A stretch of 64,000 nt of DNA. It comes from Martinezella lusitana (GTDB lineage: Bacteria; Pseudomonadota; Alphaproteobacteria; Rhizobiales; Rhizobiaceae). Shown here in pieces: positions 47,346 through 55,971 of this stretch; the stretch's first letter is position 1, and the number at the start of each line of letters is the position of its first letter. The translations under genes were made by a program, and so were the position numbers. The notes beneath the pieces were generated by a model that did not search any database, was not told the origin of the DNA, and saw only the letters and a list, made by a program, of their open reading frames with translations. The stretch spans positions 62,001 to 126,000 of the forward strand of contig NZ_JACHBG010000001.1 of NCBI RefSeq assembly GCF_014207095.1. Reading direction: 5' to 3'.

Positions 47346-47372
47346 TTAGCACTCAGCATCGGCGAGTGCTAG
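47346..47372. promoter_or_regulatory. CIRCE operator (HrcA binding site)
   Basis: TTAGCACTC, then 9 bases, then GAGTGCTAG (consensus GAGTGCTAA). This matches the CIRCE element with only the final base different and the standard 9-base spacer. It lies about 60 bases upstream of the groES start, between the promoter and the gene, as expected for repression by HrcA. Confidence 0.95.
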
Positions 47373-47380
47373 CGACCGTG

Positions 47381-47409
47381 ATTTAGGGGTGGCTACTGGG
47401 TGAGTCAAG
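47381..47409 (-). promoter_or_regulatory. probable groESL promoter
   Basis: On the minus strand, CTTGACT (-35, complement of 47403-47409) is followed after 16 bases by CTAAAT (-10, complement of 47381-47386), with CIRCE just downstream. CTTGA with CCCCTAAAT resembles alphaproteobacterial RpoH promoters as well as housekeeping ones. Confidence 0.6.
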
Positions 47410-47711
47410 AACAGCACTGTGAAATTTTTACGGCGCTGGTCACCTTGTTTCTAGGATGATTAATGCCCATCGCGATCCCGCTTAGCATCCCGTTGCATGT
47501 ACTCCACCACTTTTGGGCTCATGGAGAAGGGTGTCGCGCCGCTCTTTCTTGGCAGTCTTGCTGATGCCTAACTCGCGTTATTTGCGCTTCGCCGAGGTTG
47601 CCGGTGCCTGTCATTCCGGCCTTGTGCGGCGCAAAAACCTCGCGTGCCGCTCTTGTAATTTGCCGGCCGGTTTGCGATGTCAGCCCGTGATTTATGTAAT
47701 GCGAGGATGGC
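47410..47711. other. intergenic region between groESL promoter and the HAD gene
   Basis: About 300 bases with no convincing gene; plus and minus frames here are random-looking. The ribosome site for the HAD gene (GAGGATGGC) is at the end. No repeat was seen. Confidence 0.4.
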
Positions 47712-48560
47712 ATGGGCAAACGGATCGAGAGCTTTCGCGAGATTGGCGGACTTTATGATGTTGCGCTCTGCGACGTCTGGGGCGTGCTTCACAATGGCGT
47801 CACCGCCTACAAGGAAGCCTCGATCGCGCTAGAAGCCGCCCGCGCTGAAGGTCTAACCGTCGTCCTCATCACCAACTCTCCGCGTGTCGCTCCCAAAGTG
47901 GTCGAGCAGTTGCGGGCGATCGGCGTTCCAGACAGCGTCTACGACCGTATCATCACGTCGGGCGATGTCACCCGCAAGCTGATTGCCGAAGGCCCGAAGA
48001 AGGTGTTTCTGCTCGGTCCGGAGCGGGATACCGGCATCCTCGAAGGGCTGGATGTCCAGCGCGTCGATGTCGGTGAGGCCGAAAGCATCGTCTGCACCGG
48101 CTTCTTCGACGACGAGACCGAAACGCCTGACGACTATACGGACATGCTGATGGCTTGGTCCGTCCGCAACGTGCCGCTCATCTGCGCCAATCCGGACCTC
48201 GTGGTCGAACGCGGCCATCGGATGATCCCCTGCGCTGGTGCCATGGCGGCCTATTACGAGCGCCTCGGCGGCCAGACGCGTATCGCCGGCAAGCCGCATC
48301 AGCCGATCTACAATGCGGCGATTGCCGCGGCCCGCGAGGTCAGGAGTGAGTTTCCGCTGTCGCGCGTCGTCGCCATCGGCGATGGCATGCCGACCGATGT
48401 GCGCGGAGCGCTCGATTACGGCCTTGATCTTCTTTATATCAGCCATGGCATCCACGCTCGCGAATATATGGTCGACGGGCATACGGATGAGGCTGCTCTC
48501 GGTGCCTTTCTGGCGCGCGAGCAGGCCTCACCGAAGTGGTGGATGCCGCGCCTAGTCTGA
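47712..48560 (+). CDS. HAD-superfamily hydrolase, TIGR01459 type
   Basis: The protein has 282 residues. ALCDVWGVLHNG (about residues 17-28) is motif I with the nucleophile Asp, VLITNSPR is motif II, and VAIGDGMPTDVRGALDYGLD (about 220-239) is motif IV. The C2-type cap lies between, as in NagD-like phosphatases. This matches the alphaproteobacterial family TIGR01459 of unknown substrate. It is 15 bases before ribF on the same strand, so the two form an operon. A role in flavin metabolism is possible but only from position. Confidence 0.88.
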   Translation: MGKRIESFREIGGLYDVALCDVWGVLHNGVTAYKEASIALEAARAEGLTVVLITNSPRVAPKVVEQLRAIGVPDSVYDRIITSGDVTRKLIAEGPKKVFLLGPERDTGILEGLDVQRVDVGEAESIVCTGFFDDETETPDDYTDMLMAWSVRNVPLICANPDLVVERGHRMIPCAGAMAAYYERLGGQTRIAGKPHQPIYNAAIAAAREVRSEFPLSRVVAIGDGMPTDVRGALDYGLDLLYISHGIHAREYMVDGHTDEAALGAFLAREQASPKWWMPRLV

Positions 48561-48575
48561 CCGGAGTGGTAGCCG

Positions 48576-49559
48576 ATGACCGTTTTCCATCGCAACGAGA
48601 CGCGCGACGCGCTTCCGGATGCTCTCAAGGGCGGTGTCGTCGCCATCGGCAATTTCGACGGCGTTCATCGCGGTCATCAATCGGTGCTTGATCGCGCGCT
48701 GGAGATTGCCAGGGAGCGCGGCATTCCGGCTCTCGTGCTGACTTTCGAGCCGCATCCGCGCACCGTGTTTCGCCCGGATCACCCCGTATTCCGCCTGACG
48801 CCGGCGCCGCTGAAGGCGCGTCTGCTCGAAGCCATCGGTTTCAATGCCGTCATCGAATATCCATTCGACCGCGCTTTCTCTCAACGCTCGGCCGATGAGT
48901 TCGTTCATTCGATCCTGATCGATTGGCTGCACGCTTCCGAAGTCGTCACCGGCTTCGACTTCCATTTCGGCCATGATCGCCAGGGTGGCCCGGCCTTCCT
49001 GATGAACGCCGGCAGCCGCAACGGTTTCGGCGTAACGCTCATCGATGCTTTTCGCGATGAAAATGCCGAGGTTATCTCCTCAAGCCGCATCCGCACATTG
49101 CTCGCCGACGGGGAGGTGGCCCAGGTCGCCGGGATGCTCGGTTATCGCTATACCGTCGAAGCGCCCATCATCGGCGGCGAGAAGCTCGGTCGTACGCTCG
49201 GCTTCCCAACGGCAAACATGCAGCTTCCGCCGGAAATATCGCTGAAGGCCGGCATTTATGCCGTGAGGTTCCGCGCAGCCGACGGCATCATTCGCGATGC
49301 TGTTGCGAGCTATGGTCGCCGCCCAACGGTGACGGACAATGGCGCGCCGCTGCTTGAAACCTTCGTCTTCGATTTCAGCGGCGATCTCTATGGCCAAATC
49401 TGTTCGGTGTCCTTCTTCGGCTATCTCCGCCCGGAACTGAAATTCGACGGGCTGGATCCTCTGGTCGCACAGATCCGAAAAGATGAAGAAGAGGCAAGGG
49501 CGCTTCTTGCCGGCGTCCAGCCACTGAGCGACATCGATCGCTGCATCGCCTTCTCCTGA
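48576..49559 (+). CDS. ribF: bifunctional riboflavin kinase/FAD synthetase
   Basis: This 327-residue enzyme makes FMN from riboflavin and then FAD. The N-terminal adenylyltransferase part has VVAIGNFDGVHRGHQSVLDRA (HxGH motif) and SSRIRTLLADGEV. The C-terminal kinase part (about residues 190-310) has GRTLGFPTANMQLP and VTDNGAPLLETFVFDFSGDLYGQ, with the catalytic Glu. It is cytoplasmic and essential in most bacteria. It lies downstream of the HAD gene in the same operon. Confidence 0.96.
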   Translation: MTVFHRNETRDALPDALKGGVVAIGNFDGVHRGHQSVLDRALEIARERGIPALVLTFEPHPRTVFRPDHPVFRLTPAPLKARLLEAIGFNAVIEYPFDRAFSQRSADEFVHSILIDWLHASEVVTGFDFHFGHDRQGGPAFLMNAGSRNGFGVTLIDAFRDENAEVISSSRIRTLLADGEVAQVAGMLGYRYTVEAPIIGGEKLGRTLGFPTANMQLPPEISLKAGIYAVRFRAADGIIRDAVASYGRRPTVTDNGAPLLETFVFDFSGDLYGQICSVSFFGYLRPELKFDGLDPLVAQIRKDEEEARALLAGVQPLSDIDRCIAFS

Positions 49560-49692
49560 CTTCATTATAGAAAACTGCGCGCAGGGATTGCGGCAGTGCG
49601 GTATCTTTTTGCCTTGAGCGCGTGGAAAGATGCTGCAATGCTCATATTGCAGGGCGCGAGTCGCCGCGTCCCTTTTCCGAAAGGCGCAGGTA

Positions 49693-49890
49693 ATGGACAA
49701 ACGTTTTGGAACGGCGGCCTGCTGGCTGCTCGTCATCCCCTATATAGGCTTGCTTTGGGTCCCCTTCTATAACGCTCACGATCCGGTTCTGCTCGGCTTC
49801 CCCTTCTTCTACTGGTATCAACTGGCCTGGGTGCCGATCACCGCTCTGCTGACGTGGATCGCTTATCGGAGCATGCGCAATGACGACTGA
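49693..49890 (+). CDS. DUF3311 small membrane protein (MctP partner)
   Basis: The protein has 65 residues with two membrane helices (ACWLLVIPYIGLLWVPFY and FFYWYQLAWVPITALLTWIAY). DUF3311 proteins are found next to sodium/solute symporters such as MctP and are thought to be small accessory subunits. It overlaps the mctP start by 11 bases (mctP ATG at 49880), showing tight coupling. The ATG at 49693 follows GCAGGTA, a weak ribosome site. Confidence 0.85.
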   Translation: MDKRFGTAACWLLVIPYIGLLWVPFYNAHDPVLLGFPFFYWYQLAWVPITALLTWIAYRSMRNDD

Positions 49891-51355
49891 TATCGATCCG
49901 ACAGCACTTGCAGTCTTCATCTTCTTTCTGGCGCTCGTGACCGTCATGGGCTTCGTGGCCGCCCGCTGGCGCCGGCCGAAGACCCTTGCCCATATCGACG
50001 AGTGGGGCCTTGGCGGCCGCACCTTCGGCACCTGGATCACCTGGTTCCTCGTCGGGGGTGACTTCTACACGGCCTATACCGTGATCGCCGTACCGGCACT
50101 GGTCTACACGGTCGGCGCTTACGGCTTTTTCGCGCTGCCCTATACGATCGTCGTCTACCCCTTCGTCTTCATGGTCATGCCGCTGCTGTGGCGGCGCGCG
50201 AAGGATCATGGCTACGTCACGGCAGGCGATGTCGTGCACGGCCAATACGGCTCCCGTGCGCTCGAACTGGCGGTTGCGCTTACCGGGGTCATCGCGACCA
50301 TGCCCTATATCGCTCTGCAGCTCGTCGGCATGACGGCGGTGTTCAAGGCTCTCGGGCTTCACGGTGAATTGCCGCTCGCCGTCGCCTTCATCATCCTGGC
50401 GCTCTACACCTACTCTGCAGGCCTTCGTGCGCCGGCGCTGATCGCCTTCGTCAAAGACATCATGATCTATATCGTTGTCATTGCCGCCATTGCGCTCATC
50501 CCGGCCAAACTCGGCGGTTATGCCAATGTCTTTGCCGCGGCCGATGCGGATTTCAAGGCCAAGGGAGCGGGCAGTCTGCTGCTTGGCGGCAACCAGTATG
50601 TCGCCTATGCGACCCTGGCGCTCGGCTCGGCGCTTGCGGCCTTCATGTATCCGCATACGCTCACCGGCATCTTCGCCTCCAACAGCGGCAACACCATTCG
50701 CAAGAATGCCGTGCTACTGCCGGCCTATACGCTGCTGCTCGGTCTGCTGGCCTTGCTCGGCTACATGGGCCACGCGGCAAACCTGAAGCTGGACAGCGCT
50801 AATGATGTCGTCCCGGCCCTGTTCCAGAACTTGTTCTCAAGCTGGTTTGCCGGCTTTGCCTTTGCGGCAATCGCCATCGGCGCGCTCGTCCCTGCCGCCG
50901 TGATGAGCATCGGCGCTGCCAACCTCTTCACCCGTAACTTCTGGAAGGCCTATATCGATCCGCAGGTTTCCGATGCCGGCGAGGCAAAGGTCGCCAAGAT
51001 GACCTCGCTCATCGTCAAAATCGGCGCGCTTCTCGTCATCATTTTCCTGCCGACGCAATTTGCACTCGATCTGCAGCTTTTAGGCGGGATCTGGATATTG
51101 CAAACCCTGCCGGCCCTGGTCTTCGGCCTTTATACCAAATGGTTCCGGGCGCCTGCGCTGCTGGCCGGCTGGTTCGTCGGCTTCTTCGGCGGCACCTACC
51201 TTGTCTGGGATGCCGGCTGGAAGCCGCTGCATATGGTTCCCCTCGGAGATGCCGGTTTCACGGCCTATACGGGGCTTTTGGCGCTGGCGGCAAACATCGT
51301 CGTTGCCGTCATCCTCAATGCAGTCATGCCGGCACGCGCCACCGCGCGCGCCTGA
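49880..51355 (+). CDS. mctP: monocarboxylate uptake permease MctP (SSS family)
   Basis: This 491-residue sodium/solute symporter family protein has about 13 membrane helices. HIDEWGLGGRTFGTWITWFLVGGDFYTAYTVIAVPALVY and GALVPAAVMSIGAANLFTRNFW are family signatures. The length and the DUF3311 partner fit MctP of Rhizobium leguminosarum, which takes up lactate, pyruvate, propionate and alanine. The MctSR two-component regulator reported for that gene is not in this window. A hairpin with T-rich tail follows the gene. Confidence 0.85.
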   Translation: MTTDIDPTALAVFIFFLALVTVMGFVAARWRRPKTLAHIDEWGLGGRTFGTWITWFLVGGDFYTAYTVIAVPALVYTVGAYGFFALPYTIVVYPFVFMVMPLLWRRAKDHGYVTAGDVVHGQYGSRALELAVALTGVIATMPYIALQLVGMTAVFKALGLHGELPLAVAFIILALYTYSAGLRAPALIAFVKDIMIYIVVIAAIALIPAKLGGYANVFAAADADFKAKGAGSLLLGGNQYVAYATLALGSALAAFMYPHTLTGIFASNSGNTIRKNAVLLPAYTLLLGLLALLGYMGHAANLKLDSANDVVPALFQNLFSSWFAGFAFAAIAIGALVPAAVMSIGAANLFTRNFWKAYIDPQVSDAGEAKVAKMTSLIVKIGALLVIIFLPTQFALDLQLLGGIWILQTLPALVFGLYTKWFRAPALLAGWFVGFFGGTYLVWDAGWKPLHMVPLGDAGFTAYTGLLALAANIVVAVILNAVMPARATARA

Positions 51356-51373
51356 TACGCGCAACACCCTATC

Positions 51374-51403
51374 GACCGCTGGCGGAAACGTCCGCGGTCT
51401 TTC
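51374..51403 (+). terminator. weak hairpin after mctP
   Basis: GACC (51374-51377) and GCGGA (51382-51386) pair with TCCGC and GGTC (51391-51399) around an AACG loop, with a bulge on the 5' side. TTTCT follows. It lies 19 bases after the mctP stop and may be its terminator; the stronger hairpin at 51508-51552 could also serve that role. Confidence 0.5.
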
Positions 51404-51466
51404 TATGTGCCGCGCGCGTTGTTTCCTCTTCCTTTCCTTGGAAAAAACGCCTATGAACCGGCGGCT

Positions 51467-51529
51467 ATGACCCAATTTCGGCTGAGCCTATCGATACGAA
51501 TTATTGGCCCGGCCTTCCGCGCGCTTTAA
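51467..51529 (+). CDS. candidate Ile-rich leader peptide upstream of ileS
   Basis: This 20-codon frame begins MTQFRLSLSIRII and has three Ile codons (ATA, ATT, ATT) at 51494-51505, followed by GPAFRAL and TAA at 51527-51529. The Ile codons end 2 bases before the left arm of a strong terminator (51508-51519), and the stop lies in its loop. Its ATG overlaps the stop of a 5-codon frame (ATG at 51453). No strong ribosome site is present (GGCGG lies close before it). This fits an attenuator leader that senses charged tRNA-Ile, but the evidence is only positional. Confidence 0.4.
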   Translation: MTQFRLSLSIRIIGPAFRAL

Positions 51530-51552
51530 GCTGCCGGAAGGTCCGGGTTTTT
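51508..51552 (+). terminator. intrinsic terminator/attenuator in the ileS leader
   Basis: CCCGGCCTTCCG (51508-51519) pairs with CGGAAGG-T-CCGGG (51535-51547) over 12 base pairs with one bulged T, and TTTTT follows at 51548-51552. It ends about 100 bases before the ileS start. It may end mctP transcription or, together with the Ile-rich frame it overlaps, regulate read-through into ileS. Confidence 0.75.
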
Positions 51553-51652
51553 GGCGCCCGCTCCCAGGGCGCTTTCCGCCGCCGAAAAATCCCCATATGG
51601 CTGCGCTTTTCAAGCGCAAGACGCCCGAGACACCGAGGCAATTGTCAGAACT

Positions 51653-54538
51653 ATGACCGATACCACCGAAAAGATGGACTATTCCAAGACCCTTTACCTG
51701 CCGGAAACTGATTTTCCGATGCGCGCCGGCCTGCCGCAAAAGGAGCCGGAGCTGGTGGGCCGCTGGCAGCAGATGGACCTCTACAAAAAGCTGCGCGCCT
51801 CCGCCGCCGGCCGTGAGAAGTTCGTCCTGCATGACGGCCCTCCCTATGCAAACGGCCACATCCATATCGGCCACGCGCTTAACAAGATCCTGAAGGACGT
51901 CATCACCCGCTCATTCCAGATGCGCGGCTATGACAGCAATTACGTTCCGGGCTGGGACTGCCACGGCCTGCCGATCGAGTGGAAGATCGAGGAAAAGTAT
52001 CGCGAGAAGGGCAAGAACAAGGACGAGGTTCCGGTGAACGAGTTTCGCCAGGAATGCCGCGACTTTGCCGCCGGCTGGATCAAGATCCAGTCCGAGGAGT
52101 TCAAGCGCCTCGGCATCGTCGGCGATTTCGACAATCCCTATCTCACCATGAACTTCCATGCGGAATCCCGCATCGCCGGCGAGCTTTTGAAGATCGCCCG
52201 TACCGGCCAGCTTTACCGTGGCTCCAAGCCGGTCATGTGGTCGGTGGTCGAGCGCACCGCGCTCGCCGAAGCCGAAGTCGAATATGCCGATGTCGAGAGC
52301 GACATGATCTGGGTTAAGTTCCCGGTGGCCGAAGGCTCTGCACATCTTGCCGGCGCCTTCGTCGTCATCTGGACGACGACCCCTTGGACGATCCCCGGCA
52401 ACCGTGCGATCGCCTATTCGTCGCGCGTGTCCTACGGGCTTTACGAAGTTACGGAAGCCGCCAACGATTTCGGCCCGCGCCCCGGCGAGAAGCTGATCTT
52501 CGCCGATAAGCTTGCGGAAGAATCCTTCGCCAAGGCAAAACTGCAGTACAAGCGTCTGGCCGATGTCTCTGCCGACGATCTGGCTGCTATCACCTGCGCG
52601 CATCCGCTCGCCTCTCTCGGCTACGACTTCAAGGTGCCGCTGCTCGATGGCGATCACGTCACCGACGATGCTGGTACGGGCTTCGTGCACACCGCACCGA
52701 GCCACGGTCGCGAGGACTTTGACGCCTGGATGTCGCATGCGCGTGATCTCGAAAAGCGCGGTATCTCGGCCACCATCCCGTTCCCGGTCGATGACGCCGG
52801 CTTCTATACGGCCGACGCTCCCGGCTTCGAGGGTGGCCGCGTCATGGACGACAACGGCAAGAAGGGCAACGCCAACGACATAGTCATCAAGGCGCTGATC
52901 GAGACGAACACGCTCTTTGCGCGCGGCAGGCTGAAGCATTCCTACCCGCATTCCTGGCGCTCGAAGAAGCCGGTCATCTTCCGCAATACGCCGCAGTGGT
53001 TCGTCTATATGGACAAGGACTTCGATGACGGCTCGACGCTGCGTAGTCGTGCCCTGAAGGCGATCGACGACACCCGCTTCGTACCGGCTGCCGGCCAGAA
53101 CCGTCTGCGCGCCATGATCGAGCAGCGCCCGGATTGGGTCCTTTCGCGCCAGCGCGCCTGGGGCGTGCCGATCGCGATCTTCGTCGATGAGCAGGGCAAG
53201 ATCCTGCAGGACGACGACGTCAATGCCCGCGTCCTCGAAGCCTTCGAAAAGGAAGGGGCTGATGCCTGGTTTGCCGAAGGTGCTCGCGAGCGCTTCCTCG
53301 GCGCGAAGGCCAACGAGCCCTGGACGCAGGTCATGGACATTCTCGACGTCTGGTTCGACTCGGGCTCGACCCACACCTTTACCCTGGAGGACCGCCCGGA
53401 TCTGAAATGGCCGGCCGATCTCTATCTCGAAGGCTCCGACCAGCATCGCGGCTGGTTCCATTCGTCGCTGCTCGAAAGTGCGGCGACGCGTGGCCGCGCG
53501 CCCTATGATGCCGTCCTCACCCATGGTTTCACCATGGACGAGAAGGGCGAAAAGATGTCGAAGTCCAAGGGCAATGTCACGTCGCCGCAGGAAGTGATGA
53601 AGGATGCCGGCGCTGATATTCTGCGCCTCTGGGTCATGACCTCGGACTATGCCGAAGACCTCCGCGTCGGCAAAGCCATCATCCAGACCAATGTCGACGC
53701 CTATCGCAAGCTGCGCAACACCATCCGCTGGATGCTCGGCACGCTGGCGCACGACAAGGGTGAGGTCATCGCCTATGCCGATATGCCGGAGCTAGAGCAG
53801 CTGATGCTGCACCGTCTTGCCGAGCTCGACGAGCTGGTGCGCGAAAGTTACGACGCCTTCGACTTCAAGCGCATCGCCCGCGCCCTGATCGATTTCGCCA
53901 ATGTCGAGCTGTCGGCCTTCTACTTCGATGTCCGCAAGGACGCGCTCTACTGCGATGCGCCATCGAGCCTGCGCCGCCGCGCCTCGCTCGCCGTCATCCG
54001 CACGATCTTCGACTGCATGGTGACGTGGCTGGCGCCGATGCTGCCGTTCACGACGGAAGAGGCATGGCTGTCGCGCAATCCGTCGGCTGTTTCCGTGCAT
54101 CTCGAGCAGTTCGTGACCGTTCCTTCCGAATGGAAGAACGAAGCGCTCGCCGAGAAGTGGAAGACAATCCGCGCTGTGCGCAGCGTCGTTACCGGCGCGC
54201 TTGAAATCGAGCGCAAGGACAAGCGGATCGGCTCCTCGCTGGAAGCCGCCCCGGTCGTCTATGTCGCCGATCCTGAGCTGTTGAAGGCGCTTGAAGGGCA
54301 GGATTTCTCGGAAATCTGCATCACGTCGAGCATCACCATCGAGAGCGGCGAAGGCCCGGCGGATGCATTCCGTCTCGACGATGCCGCCAAGGTCAGCGTG
54401 CTTCCGAAGCTTGCCGAAGGCCGCAAATGTGCCCGTTCGTGGCGCATCACGACCGACGTCGGCTCAGACCCGGAATACCCGGATGTCTCGGCGCGTGACG
54501 CTTTGGCGCTGCGCGAACTCGCTACAGCATCGGCCTGA
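51653..54538 (+). CDS. ileS: isoleucine--tRNA ligase
   Basis: This 961-residue class I synthetase charges tRNA-Ile and edits misactivated valine. The HIGH motif is [10 protein letters not shown] near residue 68, and KMSKS is at residue 634 ([10 protein letters not shown]). The CP1 editing domain (about residues 200-410) has [15 protein letters not shown] and [16 protein letters not shown]. The C-terminus lacks the zinc-binding Cys cluster of E. coli IleRS. The ATG at 51653 ([23 protein letters not shown]) is chosen; the frame open back to 51551 reads through the leader terminator. The leader suggests regulation by attenuation. A RIME-like element follows the gene. Confidence 0.97.
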   Translation: MTDTTEKMDYSKTLYLPETDFPMRAGLPQKEPELVGRWQQMDLYKKLRASAAGREKFVLHDGPPYANGHIHIGHALNKILKDVITRSFQMRGYDSNYVPGWDCHGLPIEWKIEEKYREKGKNKDEVPVNEFRQECRDFAAGWIKIQSEEFKRLGIVGDFDNPYLTMNFHAESRIAGELLKIARTGQLYRGSKPVMWSVVERTALAEAEVEYADVESDMIWVKFPVAEGSAHLAGAFVVIWTTTPWTIPGNRAIAYSSRVSYGLYEVTEAANDFGPRPGEKLIFADKLAEESFAKAKLQYKRLADVSADDLAAITCAHPLASLGYDFKVPLLDGDHVTDDAGTGFVHTAPSHGREDFDAWMSHARDLEKRGISATIPFPVDDAGFYTADAPGFEGGRVMDDNGKKGNANDIVIKALIETNTLFARGRLKHSYPHSWRSKKPVIFRNTPQWFVYMDKDFDDGSTLRSRALKAIDDTRFVPAAGQNRLRAMIEQRPDWVLSRQRAWGVPIAIFVDEQGKILQDDDVNARVLEAFEKEGADAWFAEGARERFLGAKANEPWTQVMDILDVWFDSGSTHTFTLEDRPDLKWPADLYLEGSDQHRGWFHSSLLESAATRGRAPYDAVLTHGFTMDEKGEKMSKSKGNVTSPQEVMKDAGADILRLWVMTSDYAEDLRVGKAIIQTNVDAYRKLRNTIRWMLGTLAHDKGEVIAYADMPELEQLMLHRLAELDELVRESYDAFDFKRIARALIDFANVELSAFYFDVRKDALYCDAPSSLRRRASLAVIRTIFDCMVTWLAPMLPFTTEEAWLSRNPSAVSVHLEQFVTVPSEWKNEALAEKWKTIRAVRSVVTGALEIERKDKRIGSSLEAAPVVYVADPELLKALEGQDFSEICITSSITIESGEGPADAFRLDDAAKVSVLPKLAEGRKCARSWRITTDVGSDPEYPDVSARDALALRELATASA

Positions 54539-54543
54539 AGATA

Positions 54544-54628
54544 GGAATCGATTTTCGAAAAGCCTGATGCGTAGAGTAAAAGAGGTAGAGCGTCCTTTGT
54601 GCTTCCAAAAGGAAGCACGGCGCTCTAG
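54544..54628. repeat. RIME-like intergenic repeat, second-palindrome type
   Basis: It starts GAATCGATTTTCGAAAAG and ends with a near-perfect palindrome from TAGAGCG through GTGCTTCC-AAAA-GGAAGCAC to CGCTCTA (54586-54627). The TAGAGC...GCTCTA frame is shared with the second palindrome at 9658-9698. It lies just after ileS and may double as its terminator, though no T run follows. Confidence 0.6.
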
Positions 54629-54772
54629 TGTCAACTGAAGAATATTACCGGGTGAATTGCCTTTGCAGTGTTCATCCGGTAAAAGCTGCCTGAAATTGGC
54701 CTGATTTTTGCGGCAGTTGCCGTGAAATGGGGTTCTGTTACGTTTATTCCGGCATGGCTGGGAAGGGTATTC

Positions 54773-55402
54773 ATGAGAGCGATGCATAGCGTTCGTGTCG
54801 GCGTCAGCTTGACGGCACTTGTGATTGGCTGCGGCGTGATGTCCGGCTGCCTCAGCAGCCCGACTTACGGTACCGGCAAGACGGCTGGCGTGCAGCTCAT
54901 GGACGATCTTGGCGATATCGCTTCCGTTTCGGCCGCGACGCCGAAGGATAAGGGCGTGAAGTATCCGAACCGCCCCGGCCTTGTCGTGGGTGGAGACAAA
55001 GACGCGCTCACGGTGCCGCAGCAGTCGCTGGCAAGCAAGGACAATCCGGCTTGGCTGGAATCGCCAGAAGACGCCCGTAAGCGCCTCGCAGCGGAAGCCG
55101 ACGCGAAGAAGAACGACGTCAACTATCGTTCGCCGCTGGCTCAGGCCGACACCAGCAAGAACCGCATGACCGAAGCGCAGCAGACGGCCGCCTATCGCGC
55201 CGCCCGCCAGGATCAGGCCGGTACTTACATCGATCAGCGCCGCTACCTCATCGACCCGCCGCAGGAATATCGTCAGGTTTCCGATCCGGCAGCTCTTAAC
55301 GACGTCGGCACGCCCGAGTCGAAGAAGGAAAAGAAGCGCAAGAAGGATGCCGAAGCTGCGCAGCAGTCCAACAACAGCAGTTGGTGGAAGCCCTTCCAGT
55401 AA
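54773..55402 (+). CDS. putative lipoprotein, conserved hypothetical
   Basis: The protein has 209 residues. The N-terminus is a lipoprotein signal with lipobox VMSGC (Cys26 as the lipidated residue). The mature part is polar, rich in Ala, Lys, Gln and Asp, and largely disordered (KKNDVNYRSPLAQADTSKNR, ESKKEKKRKKDAEAAQQSNN), ending in WWKPFQ. No known domain was recognised. It is probably anchored to the inner or outer membrane. The ATG at 54773 has AAGGG upstream; a longer frame from 54722 has no signal-like start. It is followed by a terminator shared with tadA. Confidence 0.8.
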   Translation: MRAMHSVRVGVSLTALVIGCGVMSGCLSSPTYGTGKTAGVQLMDDLGDIASVSAATPKDKGVKYPNRPGLVVGGDKDALTVPQQSLASKDNPAWLESPEDARKRLAAEADAKKNDVNYRSPLAQADTSKNRMTEAQQTAAYRAARQDQAGTYIDQRRYLIDPPQEYRQVSDPAALNDVGTPESKKEKKRKKDAEAAQQSNNSSWWKPFQ

Positions 55403-55412
55403 GCAACTTGAG

Positions 55413-55440
55413 AAAGCGGCGGCGCCAGCTCCGCCGCTTT
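55413..55440. terminator. terminator between convergent lipoprotein and tadA genes
   Basis: AAAGCGGCGG (55413-55422) and CCGCCGCTTT (55431-55440) form a perfect 10-base stem with an 8-base loop. A bases at the left and T bases at the right of the stem suit termination in both directions. The tadA stop starts right after it. Confidence 0.75.
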
Positions 55441-55899
55441 TCAGTCTTCGGAGCGTTTCGCTTGAAAGAAGCGTCTCAGAATTTCGGCGGAACTAATCTC
55501 GCCGAGGCCGGAATAGACCTCCGGCGCATGATGGCAAGTTGGTTGCTGATAGAATCGCACGCCATTGTCGACACCGCCACCCTTCGGATCCTCGGCGCCA
55601 TAGTAAAGACGGCGGATGCGCGCGAACGAAATGGCCGCGGCGCACATGGTGCAGGGCTCCAGCGTGACATAGAGATCGGCGCCTGCAAGCCGCTCCTGGC
55701 TGAGCTCTTCGCAGGCCAGGCGGATGGCGACGATTTCGGCATGGGCGGTGACGTCATTGAGTTCGCGGGTGCGATTGCCGGCCCTGGCGATGATCTTGCC
55801 GTCGAGGACGACGACGGCACCGATCGGCACTTCGCCACGCTCTCCGGCACTGCGCGCTTCGGCGAGTGCAAGCTCCATGAAATGATTTGTAGCCGCCAT
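55441..55899 (-). CDS. tadA: tRNA-specific adenosine deaminase TadA
   Basis: This 152-residue deaminase converts A34 to inosine in tRNA-Arg(ACG). The zinc site is THAEIVAI (His53, catalytic Glu55) with EPCTMCAAA (Cys83, Cys86). The family block FARIRRLYYGAEDPKGGGVDNG follows. It is cytoplasmic and usually essential. It is divergent from the rluB-type gene, with 72 bases between, and both products modify RNA. Confidence 0.93.
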   Translation of the reverse strand: MAATNHFMELALAEARSAGERGEVPIGAVVVLDGKIIARAGNRTRELNDVTAHAEIVAIRLACEELSQERLAGADLYVTLEPCTMCAAAISFARIRRLYYGAEDPKGGGVDNGVRFYQQPTCHHAPEVYSGLGEISSAEILRRFFQAKRSED

Positions 55900-55971
55900 T
55901 CAAGATTTTCCACTTAACCGCAGGGGCGCGACCTGATAGGAACACGCCTTAAAAATTCAGGCAAACAACAA

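Noticed and set aside
51551-51652. Longer ileS start at 51551
   Set aside because: The extra 34 codons begin at the end of the leader terminator and have no similarity to the family. ATG at 51653 gives the normal N-terminus.
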